A stretch of 64,000 bases of DNA from positions 46,562-110,561 of the forward strand of contig JAUILQ010000012.1 of the NCBI GenBank assembly GCA_030433005.1. Direction: 5' to 3'. Each line of letters starts with the position of its first letter. Within the stretch, counting starts at the first letter, position 1. Position numbers and translations under genes: made by a program. The notes under the pieces are model-generated. The model saw only the letters and a program-made list of their open reading frames with translations, was not told where the DNA came from and did no database searches. This document shows positions 17,589 to 26,795 of this stretch, piece after piece. This DNA comes from Alphaproteobacteria bacterium. Its GTDB lineage: Bacteria > Pseudomonadota > Alphaproteobacteria > Kiloniellales > DSM-21159.

Positions 17589-18944
17589 ATGACGCGCGCG
17601 CCCGCCAGCGAGGCCGCCGGGACCGATGCGACGCCGGAGGGCGCCGCGGCGGTGCCGGCCGAGGCCCGGATCGTCACCTTCGGCTGCAGGTTGAACGCCT
17701 ACGAGTCCGAGGTGATGCGCGCGCACGCCCGCGCCCAGGGGCTGCGCGACGCCGTGATCCTCAACTCCTGCGCCGTCACCGCCGAGGCCGAGCGGCAGTT
17801 CCGCCAGGCGGTGCGCCGGGCGCGGCGCGACAACCCGGGGGCCGAGATCGTGGTCACCGGCTGCGCCGTGCAGCTCGATCCGCAGCGCTACGCCGCCATG
17901 GCCGAGGTCGACCGCGTGCTCGGCAACCTGGAGAAGCTCGATCCCGCCTCCTTCGCGCCGGCCGCGCCCCGCCAGGCGGTCGGCGACATCATGGCGGCGC
18001 GCGACCTCGCGGAGGAGACGGCCGGCCACCTGATCGCCGGCTTCGCCGAGAAGACCCGCGCCTTCGTCCAGGTCCAGCAGGGCTGCGACCACCGCTGCAC
18101 CTTCTGCATCATCCCCTTCGGCCGCGGCCCGAGCCGCTCGCTGCCGCTCGGCGAGATCGTCCGCCAGGTCCGCCTGCTGGTCGAGGGCGGCGTGCGCGAG
18201 GTCGTGCTGACCGGCGTCGACATGACCGACTACGGCAAGGACCTGCCGGGCCGCCCGACCCTCGGCCAGGCCTGCCGGCGCCTGCTCGCGCTGGTGCCGG
18301 AGCTGCCGCGCCTCCGGCTCTCCTCGGTCGATCCGGTCGAGCTCGACGACGACCTCTTCCGGCTGCTCGCCGAGGAGCCGCGGCTGATGCCGCACCTGCA
18401 CCTCTCGATCCAGGCCGGCGACGACCTGATCCTCAAGCGCATGAAGCGCCGGCACCTGCGCGCCGACGTCCTGCGCACGGTCGAGCGGGCGCGCGCCGCG
18501 CGCCCCGACGTGGTGTTCGGCGCCGACCTGATCGCCGGCTTCCCGACCGAGAGCGAGGCCGCCTTCGCCAACACCCTGGCCCTGGTCGAGGAGGCCGACC
18601 TGACCTGGCTCCACGTCTTCCCCTACTCGGAACGCCAAGGCACCCCGGCGGCGCGCATGCCGGCCCTGCCCAAGCCGCTGCGCAAGCAGCGCGCGGCGCG
18701 GCTGCGCGCGGCCGGCGAGGCGGCGGTCGCGCGCTTCCTGGAGGCCCAGGTCGGCCGGGCGCAGTCGGTGCTGGTCGAGGAATCCGGCCAGGGCCGCAGC
18801 GCGCAGTTCGCGCCGGTGCGGCTCGAGGGACCGGAGGCCGCCGACGCGCCGGTCGGCGGGATCGTGCCGGCGGTCGCCCTGGCGGTCGCCGAGGGCACGC
18901 TGGTCGCCGGGCTCGCTCCCAACGCGGCAAGGAGTGCTGCATGA
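17589..18944 (+). CDS. mtaB: tRNA t6A37 methylthiotransferase (MtaB)
   Basis: A 451-aa radical-SAM methylthiotransferase that converts t6A37 to ms2t6A37 in ANN-decoding tRNAs. The N-terminal UPF0004 domain has C33, C61 and C92 for the auxiliary [4Fe-4S] cluster (TFGCRLNAYES, LNSCAVT, TGCAVQ). The radical-SAM cluster is C166-x3-C170-x2-C173 (QQGCDHRCTFCIIP). The C-terminal TRAM-like part is present. The GCRLN rather than GCQMN signature separates it from MiaB, which is also in this window. The stop overlaps the ftsY ATG as ATGA. Confidence 0.93.
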   Translation: MTRAPASEAAGTDATPEGAAAVPAEARIVTFGCRLNAYESEVMRAHARAQGLRDAVILNSCAVTAEAERQFRQAVRRARRDNPGAEIVVTGCAVQLDPQRYAAMAEVDRVLGNLEKLDPASFAPAAPRQAVGDIMAARDLAEETAGHLIAGFAEKTRAFVQVQQGCDHRCTFCIIPFGRGPSRSLPLGEIVRQVRLLVEGGVREVVLTGVDMTDYGKDLPGRPTLGQACRRLLALVPELPRLRLSSVDPVELDDDLFRLLAEEPRLMPHLHLSIQAGDDLILKRMKRRHLRADVLRTVERARAARPDVVFGADLIAGFPTESEAAFANTLALVEEADLTWLHVFPYSERQGTPAARMPALPKPLRKQRAARLRAAGEAAVARFLEAQVGRAQSVLVEESGQGRSAQFAPVRLEGPEAADAPVGGIVPAVALAVAEGTLVAGLAPNAARSAA

Positions 18945-19879
18945 GCGAGCAGGAGGACGGCAAGCGCTCCTGGTTCCGCCGGCTGCGCGACGGCCTGTCG
19001 CGCTCCTCGTCGCGGCTCGGCGGCGGCATCTCGGCGATCTTCACCAAGCGCCGGCTCGACGACGCCGCCCTCGAGGAGCTCGAGGAGCTGCTGATCTCGG
19101 CCGACCTCGGGGTCAAGGCCTCGGCCAAGCTGACCGCGGAGTTCTCGCGCACCCGCTTCGGCAAGGAGGTCACCGACGAGGAGGTGCGCGGCGCCCTGGC
19201 CGGCCAGATCGCGACCCTGCTGGAACCGGTAGCCAGGCCCTTCGTGCCCGACCCGGCGAAGCGGCCGCACGTGGTGCTGGTCGTGGGCGTGAACGGTTCC
19301 GGCAAGACGACGACGATCGGCAAGCTCGCCAAGCGCCTCGCCGAGGACGGCCGCAGGGTCACGCTGGCGGCCGGCGACACCTTCCGCGCCGCGGCGATCG
19401 AGCAGCTGCAGCTGTGGGGCGAGCGCGTCGGCTGCCCGGTCGTGGCGCGCGCCCAGGGTGCCGACGCCGCCGGGCTGGCCTACGACGCCCTGGAGCAGGC
19501 GCGCCGCGACGACAGCGACGTGCTGCTGATCGACACCGCCGGCCGGCTGCACAACAAGGCCGACCTGATGGCCGAGCTGCAGAAGGTCATCCGGGTGCTC
19601 AAGAAGCTCGACCCGGAAGCGCCGCACGACGTCGTGCTGGTGCTCGACGCGACGACCGGCCAGAACGCCCTGCAGCAGGTCCAGACCTTCCGCGAGCTGG
19701 TCAACGTGACGGGCCTGGTGGTCACCAAGCTCGACGGCTCGGCCAAGGGCGGCGTCCTGGTCGCGCTCGCCGAAGCCCAGGGCCTGCCGGTCCACGCCGT
19801 CGGCGTCGGCGAGAGCGCCGACGACCTCCGGCCCTTCTCGGCGGAGGCCTTCGCCAAGGGCCTGCTGGGCGTGGCCTGA
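18941..19879 (+). CDS. ftsY: Signal recognition particle receptor FtsY
   Basis: A 312-aa SRP GTPase that docks ribosome-SRP complexes at the inner membrane for co-translational insertion. An N domain (residues ~1-95) is followed by the G domain: GVNGSGKTTTIGKLA (P-loop, ~117-131), DTFRAAAIEQL, DTAGRLHNKADLM and TKLDGSAKGG. The acidic A domain of E. coli FtsY is essentially absent, replaced by about 30 basic/Ser-rich residues; short FtsY forms are common in alphaproteobacteria. Translationally coupled to mtaB. Confidence 0.96.
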   Translation: MSEQEDGKRSWFRRLRDGLSRSSSRLGGGISAIFTKRRLDDAALEELEELLISADLGVKASAKLTAEFSRTRFGKEVTDEEVRGALAGQIATLLEPVARPFVPDPAKRPHVVLVVGVNGSGKTTTIGKLAKRLAEDGRRVTLAAGDTFRAAAIEQLQLWGERVGCPVVARAQGADAAGLAYDALEQARRDDSDVLLIDTAGRLHNKADLMAELQKVIRVLKKLDPEAPHDVVLVLDATTGQNALQQVQTFRELVNVTGLVVTKLDGSAKGGVLVALAEAQGLPVHAVGVGESADDLRPFSAEAFAKGLLGVA

Positions 19880-19883
19880 CCTA

Positions 19884-20015
19884 CCTCTCCCCCCGAGGGG
19901 GAGAGGTCGAAAGCCGCTGGCGGCTTTCGGGTGAGGGGAGCGGCCGGACTCGGATGCCCTTGCCGCCCCTCATCCGGCCCTGCGGACCACCTTCTCCCCC
20001 TCCGGGGGGAGAAGG
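19884..20015. repeat. Composite palindromic intergenic element (three perfect hairpins)
   Basis: Between the convergent ftsY and TPR genes lie three perfect stems: CCTCTCCCCC with its complement (19884-19906), CGAAAGCCGC with its complement (19908-19929), and CCTTCTCCCCC with its complement (19990-20015). The GGGGAGAGG...CTTTCGGGTGAGGGG layout with C-rich/G-rich ends is the style of mosaic intergenic repeats (RIME-like) dispersed in alphaproteobacterial genomes. It probably also ends transcription from both sides. Copy number in the rest of the genome cannot be seen here. Confidence 0.75.
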
Positions 20016-20027
20016 AATTTCAGGCAC

Positions 20028-20651
20028 TCAGAAGCTGAAGCACTTCTCGCTGACGCAGTCGATCAGCGCCTGGCGCGTCGAGGGGCCGTAGAGGCCGTCG
20101 ATCGGGCCGGGGTTGTAGCCCTTGACGTGCAGGTAGCGCTGCAGCTCGGTGACGACCTTGCGGTCCTTCAGCTTGAGCACCTTCTCGAGGTCGTAGACGG
20201 CCTGCTGGGCCCGGCCGATCTCCGCCAGCGAGACCGCGCGCAGGTAGCGGTAGCTCGGCTGCTTCGGGTCGAGCCGGATCGCCTCGTCGTAGTCGAGCAC
20301 GGCGAACTCGAACTCGCCGAGCCCGGCGAAGGCCTGGCCGCGGTTGGCGTAGGCCTGCGAGCGCCAGGGAAAGCGCCGGATCGCCTGCGAGAAGTGGCCG
20401 ATCGCCGGGCGCAGGTCGCCGGCCAGCGCGCAGCTGACGCCGTGCTGCTCGAGCCGTCCGGCCCGCTTGATCGCGGTCGGCAGGCCGGCGACCGCGACGC
20501 GGCCGTCGCTGACCTCGCGGCAGGGCCCCTCGGCCGAGGCCGACAGGCCGGTCAGCTCGGCGGCGCTCAGGCCGTCCCGGTTGTGCGCGAGGCTGGGCAG
20601 GGCGACGCCGCACAGCGCCGTCGCCAAGACAAGGATTCTCGCCGCCTTCAT
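20028..20651 (-). CDS. Exported TPR protein with C-terminal peptidoglycan-binding-like end (paralogue 1)
   Basis: A 207-aa protein with a signal peptide (MKAARILVLATALCGVALPS, cleavage near residue 22). TPR-like helices span ~70-165, with AIGHFSQAIRRFPWRSQAYA and FAVLDYDEAIRLDPKQPSYR. The end, YLHVKGYNPGPIDGLYGPST, resembles a short peptidoglycan-binding motif, followed by two Cys (DCVSEKCFSF). It is about 45-50% similar by eye to the gene immediately upstream (20806-21450), so the pair arose by tandem duplication. It is probably a periplasmic envelope protein; its exact role is unknown. Its upstream region shares a conserved GTAAG-N6-GTAAA element with the paralogue. Confidence 0.8.
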   Translation of the reverse strand: MKAARILVLATALCGVALPSLAHNRDGLSAAELTGLSASAEGPCREVSDGRVAVAGLPTAIKRAGRLEQHGVSCALAGDLRPAIGHFSQAIRRFPWRSQAYANRGQAFAGLGEFEFAVLDYDEAIRLDPKQPSYRYLRAVSLAEIGRAQQAVYDLEKVLKLKDRKVVTELQRYLHVKGYNPGPIDGLYGPSTRQALIDCVSEKCFSF

Positions 20652-20711
20652 GGCAGTGCTCCCGTTCCTGAGATCGAGGTCCAGTAGAGATCCTCAGGAT
20701 CGGGCAGTTTC

Positions 20712-20727
20712 GTAAGAGAAGCGTAAA
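20712..20727 (-). promoter_or_regulatory. GTAAG-N6-GTAAA tandem element upstream of paralogue 1
   Basis: On the + strand the site reads GTAAG, six bases, GTAAA, and lies 61-76 bp before the start of the minus-strand TPR gene. The identical layout occurs before the second TPR gene, with CAGGATCGG conserved 7 bp from the CGTAAG in both. Tandem GTAAA half-sites about one helical turn apart are the style of CpxR/OmpR-class response regulators. The regulator itself is not identified. Confidence 0.5.
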
Positions 20728-20805
20728 TTCAGAGACTGTTAACCACGCGTTCCGTGGACGAACACGCCGCTATAGTGGCCACTCTGAAGAAAATGACTTG
20801 GCTTC

Positions 20806-21450
20806 TCAGAGGCGGATGCAGTTCTGGCTGATGCAGGCGACCAGGGCGCGGCGGGTCCGGGCGTCGTAGGCGCCATCGATGGCGGTGCCGAAGCCCTTCC
20901 TGCGCAGGTGCTGCTGCAGGCGGCTGACGACCGCCGGATCGCTCAGCCGCAGCGCCTGTTCGAGGTCGTCGACCGAGGCCTCGGCGCGACCGATCGCCGC
21001 GAGCGAGATCGCCCGCAGGTGATGGAAGCGCGGCTGCCCCGGCTCCAGCCGGATCGCGCGGTCGAAGTCGAGAACGGCGAACTCGTGCTGGCCCAGGCGG
21101 GCCTGCGCCTCGCCGCGCCGGGCCAGGGTCCGGGGCCGCCAGGCGCTGTGCTCCAGCGCGGCCGTGAAGTGGGCGATGGCGGCGGTCAGGTCGCCGGCCT
21201 TGGCGCAGGCCAAGCCTTCGCGCTCGAAGCGCTTGGCCGCGGCGGTGCCGCGCGCGTCGCCGACGCGCGTGCGCATCTCCTCGACCGGGCGGCAGCCGCC
21301 CTCGACCTCGGGCAGCGCGGAAGCCACCGCCCGCTCGGGCGGCACGAAGCCCTGGTTCGGTCCCAGCGCCTTGTGCGCCGCGGCCGGTCCGCCGGCGGCC
21401 AGGGCCAGGCCGAGCAGGCCGGCGACAAGAGAAACCTTGAAGAGACGCAT
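20806..21450 (-). CDS. Exported TPR protein with C-terminal peptidoglycan-binding-like end (paralogue 2)
   Basis: A 214-aa protein with a clean signal peptide (MRLFKVSLVAGLLGLALAAG, cleavage after the AAAH region). TPR helices include AIAHFTAALEHSAWRPRTLA and FAVLDFDRAIRLEPGQPRFH. The end RKGFGTAIDGAYDARTRRAL plus ACISQNC mirrors paralogue 1. The frame runs on further upstream, but the ATG at 21450 begins the signal peptide. It is transcribed in the same direction as paralogue 1 with 154 bp between them and its own copy of the GTAAG-N6-GTAAA element, so each gene seems to have its own promoter. Confidence 0.8.
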   Translation of the reverse strand: MRLFKVSLVAGLLGLALAAGGPAAAHKALGPNQGFVPPERAVASALPEVEGGCRPVEEMRTRVGDARGTAAAKRFEREGLACAKAGDLTAAIAHFTAALEHSAWRPRTLARRGEAQARLGQHEFAVLDFDRAIRLEPGQPRFHHLRAISLAAIGRAEASVDDLEQALRLSDPAVVSRLQQHLRRKGFGTAIDGAYDARTRRALVACISQNCIRL

Positions 21451-21505
21451 GGCGTGATCCCCCCGAATCCCGTCTGGAAAGACTAGACCAGGATCGGAGT
21501 CGCCC

Positions 21506-21521
21506 GTAAGGGAAGTGTAAA
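21506..21521 (-). promoter_or_regulatory. GTAAG-N6-GTAAA tandem element upstream of paralogue 2
   Basis: This is the same element as at 20712-20727: GTAAG, six bases (GGAAGT), GTAAA on the + strand, 56-71 bp before the gene start, with CAGGATCGG 7 bp from the CGTAAG. Conservation of both blocks and of the spacing, while the surrounding bases differ, suggests a regulator site rather than leftover duplication. Confidence 0.5.
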
Positions 21522-21556
21522 GAGGCGCGGTACTGGCGGATGATTTGCCGGTTTTT

Positions 21557-23313
21557 TCAGTCCGACGCGCGTTTCGCACCCTCGCGGCGCAGGGCCCACT
21601 TCACCAGGGTCGAGCCGGGGCCGGCGGTGCCGCTGACGACCAGCTGCTGGCTGCGCCGCGAGCGCGCCTCGCCCCAGTAGATCGAATCCTCGATGGTCAG
21701 GCTGCCGCCGCCGACGCGGAAACGCCAGCCGCCGCCGCGCGACAGGCGCAGGAGCGCGGCGTCGCCGGTCTGCAGCAGGCTGGCCTGGACCTCCGGATGC
21801 AGGTGGAAGCGCAGCGCGAAGGCGACCGGCCGGGCGCCGTCGCTGCGCTCGATCGAGTCCTCGCCGCGCAGATCGTCGCCGGCGGCGGCCAGGTAGAGGC
21901 GACGGCGATGCAGGGCACGCAGCCCCTCCCGGTAGCCGTCGTGGGTCAGCTCCAGCAGCGTCGCGCCCTCGAGCTCCTCGCGACGGCAGCTGACCGCGCG
22001 CGGCCGGCTGGCCAAGCCCGGCCCGCTCCACAGCCCGGCCGGCAGGAGCTCCGAGGAGGAGCGGCCGTCGAGCTCGAGGGTGGAGTGCGCGGCGGTGCTG
22101 CGCAGCGCCGCGACCCAGGCCGCGGGCCCGCCCTCGACGCCGGGCGTGCCGCAGTTGACGATCAGCCGCTCGCGGCCGACCGACAGCTCGAACGACAGCG
22201 TGCCGGCATGGGCCAGGCCGTCCTGGCCGGGCGGCGGCGGCGCGCCGGCGTCGACGATCGCCAGGGTCCGTCCGGCCTGCAGGCGCTGGTAGCCGCTCTC
22301 GGGCGCCGAGAGACGCGCGCGCCCGCCGGCGTTGGCGCGCTGCAGCACGAGGTCGGTCTTCAGCGGCTCCTCGGCGCTGGAGCCGTTGAACAGCGCCAGG
22401 CCGCCGTCGCCGTGCAGGTAGAGCCGCAGCATCGGCGCCATGGCGTCGATCGCCGCCTCCAGCTCGGCCGGCGGCTGCCGCCCGGCGGCATGCAGCATCG
22501 CCTTGATGTCGATGAGGTCGCGCAGGGCGGCGAGGTGGCGCGCCGGGCTGCGCTCGACGTGGCCGCCGTCCGGCAGGATCTGGCGCGGCAGCTCGCGGCC
22601 GAGCAGCTCGAGCGCGCGGCCCAGCCAGCGCTCGCCGCCGGGCAGGCAGGCGCCGCCGATGGCCAGCCCCTTGATCGCGCAGATCAGATCGGCGCCGGCG
22701 AGGCCCGCCGGCAGGCTGTGCGCCAGGTTGGCGGCCTGGGCCGCCGCCGAGTTCAGCACGGCGTGATGGAATTCGTGCTCGGCGCTGGCCGCCAGGAAGT
22801 CCCACTGGGCGAGCCAGTGGGTCAGTCGGCGCGCCAGGGTGACCGGCTCCCAGGCCGGGTCCGACCAGCGGGCGTGCCGGGTCAGCCAGTCCTGCGTCAG
22901 CTCGCGCGCGCGCCGCCGCGCGGCGTCGCTGCCGGCGGCGCGCAGGTCGCGCAGCCAGGCGAAGGAATGCAGCTCGCGCAGCCAGGCGGGGCTGGCCTCG
23001 GCCGGCTGCCACAGCGGGGTCGGGGCCACCAGGGCCTGGCCGGCGAAGCGGTAGCGGCCGTCGACCAGTGCCTGGCCCTGCTCGGCGCGGCCCGGCCAGG
23101 GGTCCGGCGGCGTGGCGCGCGGCGCAGCCTCGCTGCAGCCCGGCAGCGTCGAGCGGTAGAGCGGCAGGGCGAACCAGCTGCGCTTGGCGAGATAGACCAG
23201 CCGGGCCCAGCGCTGCTCCGGCGGCAGGTGGCGCCAGGCCTTGCGGCGCGCCAGCGGGCCGGCCCGCGGGGAACCGCCTCGCGACGACGCTCCCGCAGCC
23301 GGGCGCTGAGCCA

Positions 23314-23314
<1 letters not shown>
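21557..23314 (-). CDS. Heparinase II/III family protein
   Basis: A 585-aa protein. The N-terminal two-thirds is an alpha-helical toroid (WLRELHSFAWLRDL, LTHWLAQWDFLAAS, LPDGGHVERSPARHLAALRD). The C-terminal beta domain (~residues 360-570) carries TAAHSTLELDGRSSSELL and FHLHPEVQASLL, the heparinase II/III C-terminal pattern. There is no obvious signal peptide. Members act as polysaccharide lyases on uronic-acid polymers, but many alphaproteobacterial copies beside rpe have no assigned substrate. The start ATG overlaps the rpe stop by one base (TGATG), so it is coupled to rpe. Confidence 0.82.
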
Positions 23315-23979
<665 letters not shown>

Positions 23980-24046
23980 GGGCGCCTTGTAGCGCGCGCC
24001 CCGGGGCTTCTCAAGCGGGGCCGTGGCGCGGCCGGGAGGGCGGCAG

Positions 24047-25378
24047 TCAGGCCGCCTTGACCAGCCGGCAGGCGTAGAAGCCATCGAGGCCGCCGACCTC
24101 GGCCAGGTGGCAGGGCAGCGTGCGCAGGTCGCCGTCCTCCGTCAGCAGCGCCTCCAGGCCGCCGACCTCCGGTGCCGCGATCGGTCGGCGCGTGAGGTCC
24201 GGCGCTCCCGCAAGCAGCGCCGCCACGCGCTCCGGTCCCTCTTCCGGCAGCAGCGAGCAGGTCGCGTAGACCAGGGTGCCGCCGGGCGCCAGGTTGGCCA
24301 GGGCGCGCGCCAGGAGGCGGTCCTGCAGGGCGGTCAGGGCCGCGAGGTCCCCGGGCCGCTTGAGCCAGGCGACGTCGGGGTGGCGGCGCAGCGTGCCGGT
24401 GGCGCTGCAGGGCGCGTCCAGCAGGATGAAGGGCAGCGGCTCCGGCGCCTGCCAGGCGGTGGCGTCGGCCTCCACGAGCGCCGCCGCGAGGCCCAGGCGC
24501 TCGAGGTTGGCGCCGATGCGTGCCAGGCGGGCCGGGCTGATCTCGACGGCCAGGACCTCGGCGCCGGCGGCGGCGAGCTCGGCGGTCTTGCCGCCGGGGG
24601 CCGCGCAGAGGTCGGCGACGCGCCCGCCCGGCGGCACGCCGAGCAGGCGCGCCGGCAGGGCTGCCGCGGCGTCCTGGACCCACCAGGCGCCTTCGGCGAA
24701 GCCGGGCAGGGCGGCGATCTCGCCGCCGGCCTGGGCGCGGCGCAGGCCGCCGGTCGGCAGCAGGCGCGCCTCCAGTCGCTCCGCCCAGGCCGTCGGGTCG
24801 CCGGCCTTGACGGTGATGTCGAGCGGCGGCTCGCCGGCCTGCACCGCGGCGCAGGCGCGGGTCCGCTCCTCGCCGTAGGCGGCGACCAGGCGGTCCCACA
24901 GCCAGGGCGGCAGGTTCAGGCGCGCGGCGTCCTGACCGGCCAGGATCGCCGCGCCTTCGCGCGCCAGGCGCCGCAGCAGGGCGTTCACCAGGCCCTTGAA
25001 GCCGCGCAGGCTGCGGGTCTCGGCGAGCGCCAGCGAGGTCGACACGGCGGCGTGCGGCGGCGTGCCGAGGAACAGCAGCTGGGCGGCGCCGAGCCGCAGC
25101 AGGTCGCGCAGCTCCTCCTGGCGCCGCGGCAGCGGCCGGTCGAGCAGCGAGTCGAGGGCGGCGTCGAGCTGGCCCAGGCGGCGCAGGCAGGTCGCGACCA
25201 GCAGCCGGACGAAGGCGCGGTCGCGCGGCGCCAGGGCGGCGAGGCGCCGGTCGGCGGCCAGCGCCTCGTCGAACGGCCGGCCCTGGCGCAGCACGGCGCC
25301 GAGCAGGCCGAGGGCGAGGCGCCGGGGGTCTGCGGGCTGCGCGCCGCGCGATCCGGGTCCGGAGCGGTCCGATGGCAT
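24047..25378 (-). CDS. rsmB: 16S rRNA m5C967 methyltransferase RsmB
   Basis: A 443-aa enzyme with an N-terminal NusB-like domain (~residues 15-140) and a C-terminal SAM-dependent methyltransferase domain. [14 protein letters not shown] is the SAM motif, [15 protein letters not shown] carries one catalytic Cys, and [11 protein letters not shown] the other. It methylates C967 of 16S rRNA. The ATG at 25378 (MPSDRSG) is preferred over a GTG 12 codons upstream because homology starts only after it, but the choice is uncertain. It heads an rsmB-rpe-heparinase run. Confidence 0.92.
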   Translation of the reverse strand: MPSDRSGPGSRGAQPADPRRLALGLLGAVLRQGRPFDEALAADRRLAALAPRDRAFVRLLVATCLRRLGQLDAALDSLLDRPLPRRQEELRDLLRLGAAQLLFLGTPPHAAVSTSLALAETRSLRGFKGLVNALLRRLAREGAAILAGQDAARLNLPPWLWDRLVAAYGEERTRACAAVQAGEPPLDITVKAGDPTAWAERLEARLLPTGGLRRAQAGGEIAALPGFAEGAWWVQDAAAALPARLLGVPPGGRVADLCAAPGGKTAELAAAGAEVLAVEISPARLARIGANLERLGLAAALVEADATAWQAPEPLPFILLDAPCSATGTLRRHPDVAWLKRPGDLAALTALQDRLLARALANLAPGGTLVYATCSLLPEEGPERVAALLAGAPDLTRRPIAAPEVGGLEALLTEDGDLRTLPCHLAEVGGLDGFYACRLVKAA

Positions 25379-25431
25379 GGCCGGCGCTTTAGCACGCGCC
25401 GGCGCCGCGGTCACCTCCGGCGGGCCCGGGC

Positions 25432-25447
25432 TTTACGCCTCCTTAAC
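25432..25447 (+). promoter_or_regulatory. CtrA-box-like site before a small orphan gene
   Basis: TTTA, seven bases, TTAAC matches the alphaproteobacterial CtrA consensus TTAA-N7-TTAAC with one mismatch. It lies 23 bp before the ATG at 25471. CtrA commonly drives flagellar and cell-cycle genes; no other supporting element is visible. Confidence 0.35.
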
Positions 25448-25470
25448 GGCTCGGCCGCTAGCCTCGTCCG

Positions 25471-25725
25471 ATGGACGGGATCTCCAACGGCGGCCGCATC
25501 GGCAATGCGCTCTCCGAAGCCCTGGGGCTCAGCAGCCCCGGCGCCGAGGGCGTCGCGCGCCAGCAATGGCAGCAGGCCGCCGGTGCCGAGGCCTCCGGCG
25601 GCCGGGGCGGAAGCGCCCTCGGCAGCGACGCCGCGGTGTCTCCGGCGCGCCTGTCGGCCGGCGAACGGGCCGGCGAGACCGGCGAGCTGCACCCGCGCGG
25701 CCGTTTCCTCAACCTGCGCGTCTGA
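25471..25725 (+). CDS. Small Gly/Ala-rich protein of unknown function
   Basis: An 84-aa protein, MDGISNGGRIGNALSEALGL at the start and GELHPRGRFLNLRV at the end, with low-complexity Gly/Ala/Ser between. I do not recognise a family. Third codon positions are almost all G or C as in the surrounding genes, and the frame ends cleanly, which supports coding. There is no good Shine-Dalgarno before the ATG. It is divergent from rsmB and preceded by a CtrA-like site. The short conserved-looking C-terminus could be a peptide signal, but this is speculation. Confidence 0.5.
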   Translation: MDGISNGGRIGNALSEALGLSSPGAEGVARQQWQQAAGAEASGGRGGSALGSDAAVSPARLSAGERAGETGELHPRGRFLNLRV

Positions 25726-25802
25726 CGGTCCGCCGCCTCGGGCGAACGCCGAGCCGCTTTCGATCCCCTTCGACGGCGGCCTCGGCCGCCCGGATCAGGC
25801 GA

Positions 25803-26675
25803 TCAGGGCCGGCGGTTCGGCCGCTCGGCCCGGGTCAGCAGGCGGGCCGGCCGGCGTGCCCGCGCCTCGGCGAACAGCTGGAAGGTCTGGCCGACGTAGT
25901 TGGTGACGCCGTCCAGCGCCCGGCAGTGGCGGCGCAGCTCCTCGGTCATCTCGGCCTCGACCAGGCGCAGCGGCCTGGCCGGGTCGCGTGTCTCGAAGCG
26001 CAGATAGAACCAGGGCTCGCCGCGCCGGATCTCCAGCGGCTTCGAGACGTCGCGCCACTCCAGCGCCCACATCAGGCTGCGCGGCCAGACGTCGATCGGG
26101 AAGCGGCCGCCGATCAGCAGGCCGGGCCAGGGCGTCTCGCGCCAGTGGTCGTAGGGCGGCAGCTGGTTGAGCCAGACCTCCTCGTCGGCGATGAAGCGGT
26201 AGGGCGCGACCACCTGGATCACCGGATAGCGCGGGTCGCGCCAGCGCTCGCGCTGCAGCAGGAAGACCATCTGGGAAAGGTGCTGGCGGTTGACCGAGCC
26301 CTGACCCTCGGCGGTCGGCACGACCCGCAGCTGGCCCTTGTCGTCCTGGGCCAGCCTCAGGGAGAGGTCGACCGGGCAGGGGATCTCGAAGGTCCTGGCG
26401 TCCAGGTCGTTGAGCGCCGGGCAGCGGGTCACCGACTTGGGGTTGGCGGGCGCTTCCAGGCTCTCCTGACGGTCCGGACGGCGACCGAGCGCGCGCGGCG
26501 GCCCGTAGATCAGTCCGGCCTTGTCGGCGTCGACCAGCCAGCCGACCTCGCAGAAGCGGCTCGGCGGCCGCGGCCGGGTCAGCGACAGGCGGGCCGGGCG
26601 CGGCGCCCGGCTGGCGCCGCGCGCACGGCCGCCGCGGCCGGCGGCGGTTGGCGGCTTGGTCGGTCCTTCGGGCAC
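25803..26675 (-). CDS. Uncharacterised cytoplasmic protein, Trp-rich C-terminal domain
   Basis: A 290-aa protein that I cannot assign to a family. Residues 1-40 are a basic, Pro/Arg/Ala-rich low-complexity tail. From ~40 a folded domain begins (FCEVGWLVDADKAGLIYGPP), with TFEIPCPVDLSLRLAQDDKG, WRDPRYPVIQVVAPYRFIAD, then PWPGLLIGGRFPIDVWPRSL and GEPWFYLRFETRD. Nine tryptophans lie between residues 46 and 222. No signal peptide or membrane helix is visible. The GTG start is chosen because AGGGGGAG lies six bases upstream. It is convergent with the small gene at 25471 and divergent from the Nudix gene. Confidence 0.7.
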   Translation of the reverse strand: MPEGPTKPPTAAGRGGRARGASRAPRPARLSLTRPRPPSRFCEVGWLVDADKAGLIYGPPRALGRRPDRQESLEAPANPKSVTRCPALNDLDARTFEIPCPVDLSLRLAQDDKGQLRVVPTAEGQGSVNRQHLSQMVFLLQRERWRDPRYPVIQVVAPYRFIADEEVWLNQLPPYDHWRETPWPGLLIGGRFPIDVWPRSLMWALEWRDVSKPLEIRRGEPWFYLRFETRDPARPLRLVEAEMTEELRRHCRALDGVTNYVGQTFQLFAEARARRPARLLTRAERPNRRP

Positions 26676-26795
26676 GGCGGCTCCCCCTTCGACTCCGGCT
26701 CTCTTACACCGCCGGCCGCGGCCGCGCCAATCGGCCAGGCACGCTCGTCCTCTGCCGGCTTGCCCCGCCGGCCGCGCGGCGGCACCATCGCCGCC

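Noticed and set aside
20743..20757. CCACG-CGTTC-CGTGG palindrome with a nearby TATAGT (20771) as a + strand promoter
   Set aside because: There is no -35 at 16-19 bp, and it would drive antisense transcription into the TPR gene; the palindrome has only 5-bp arms.
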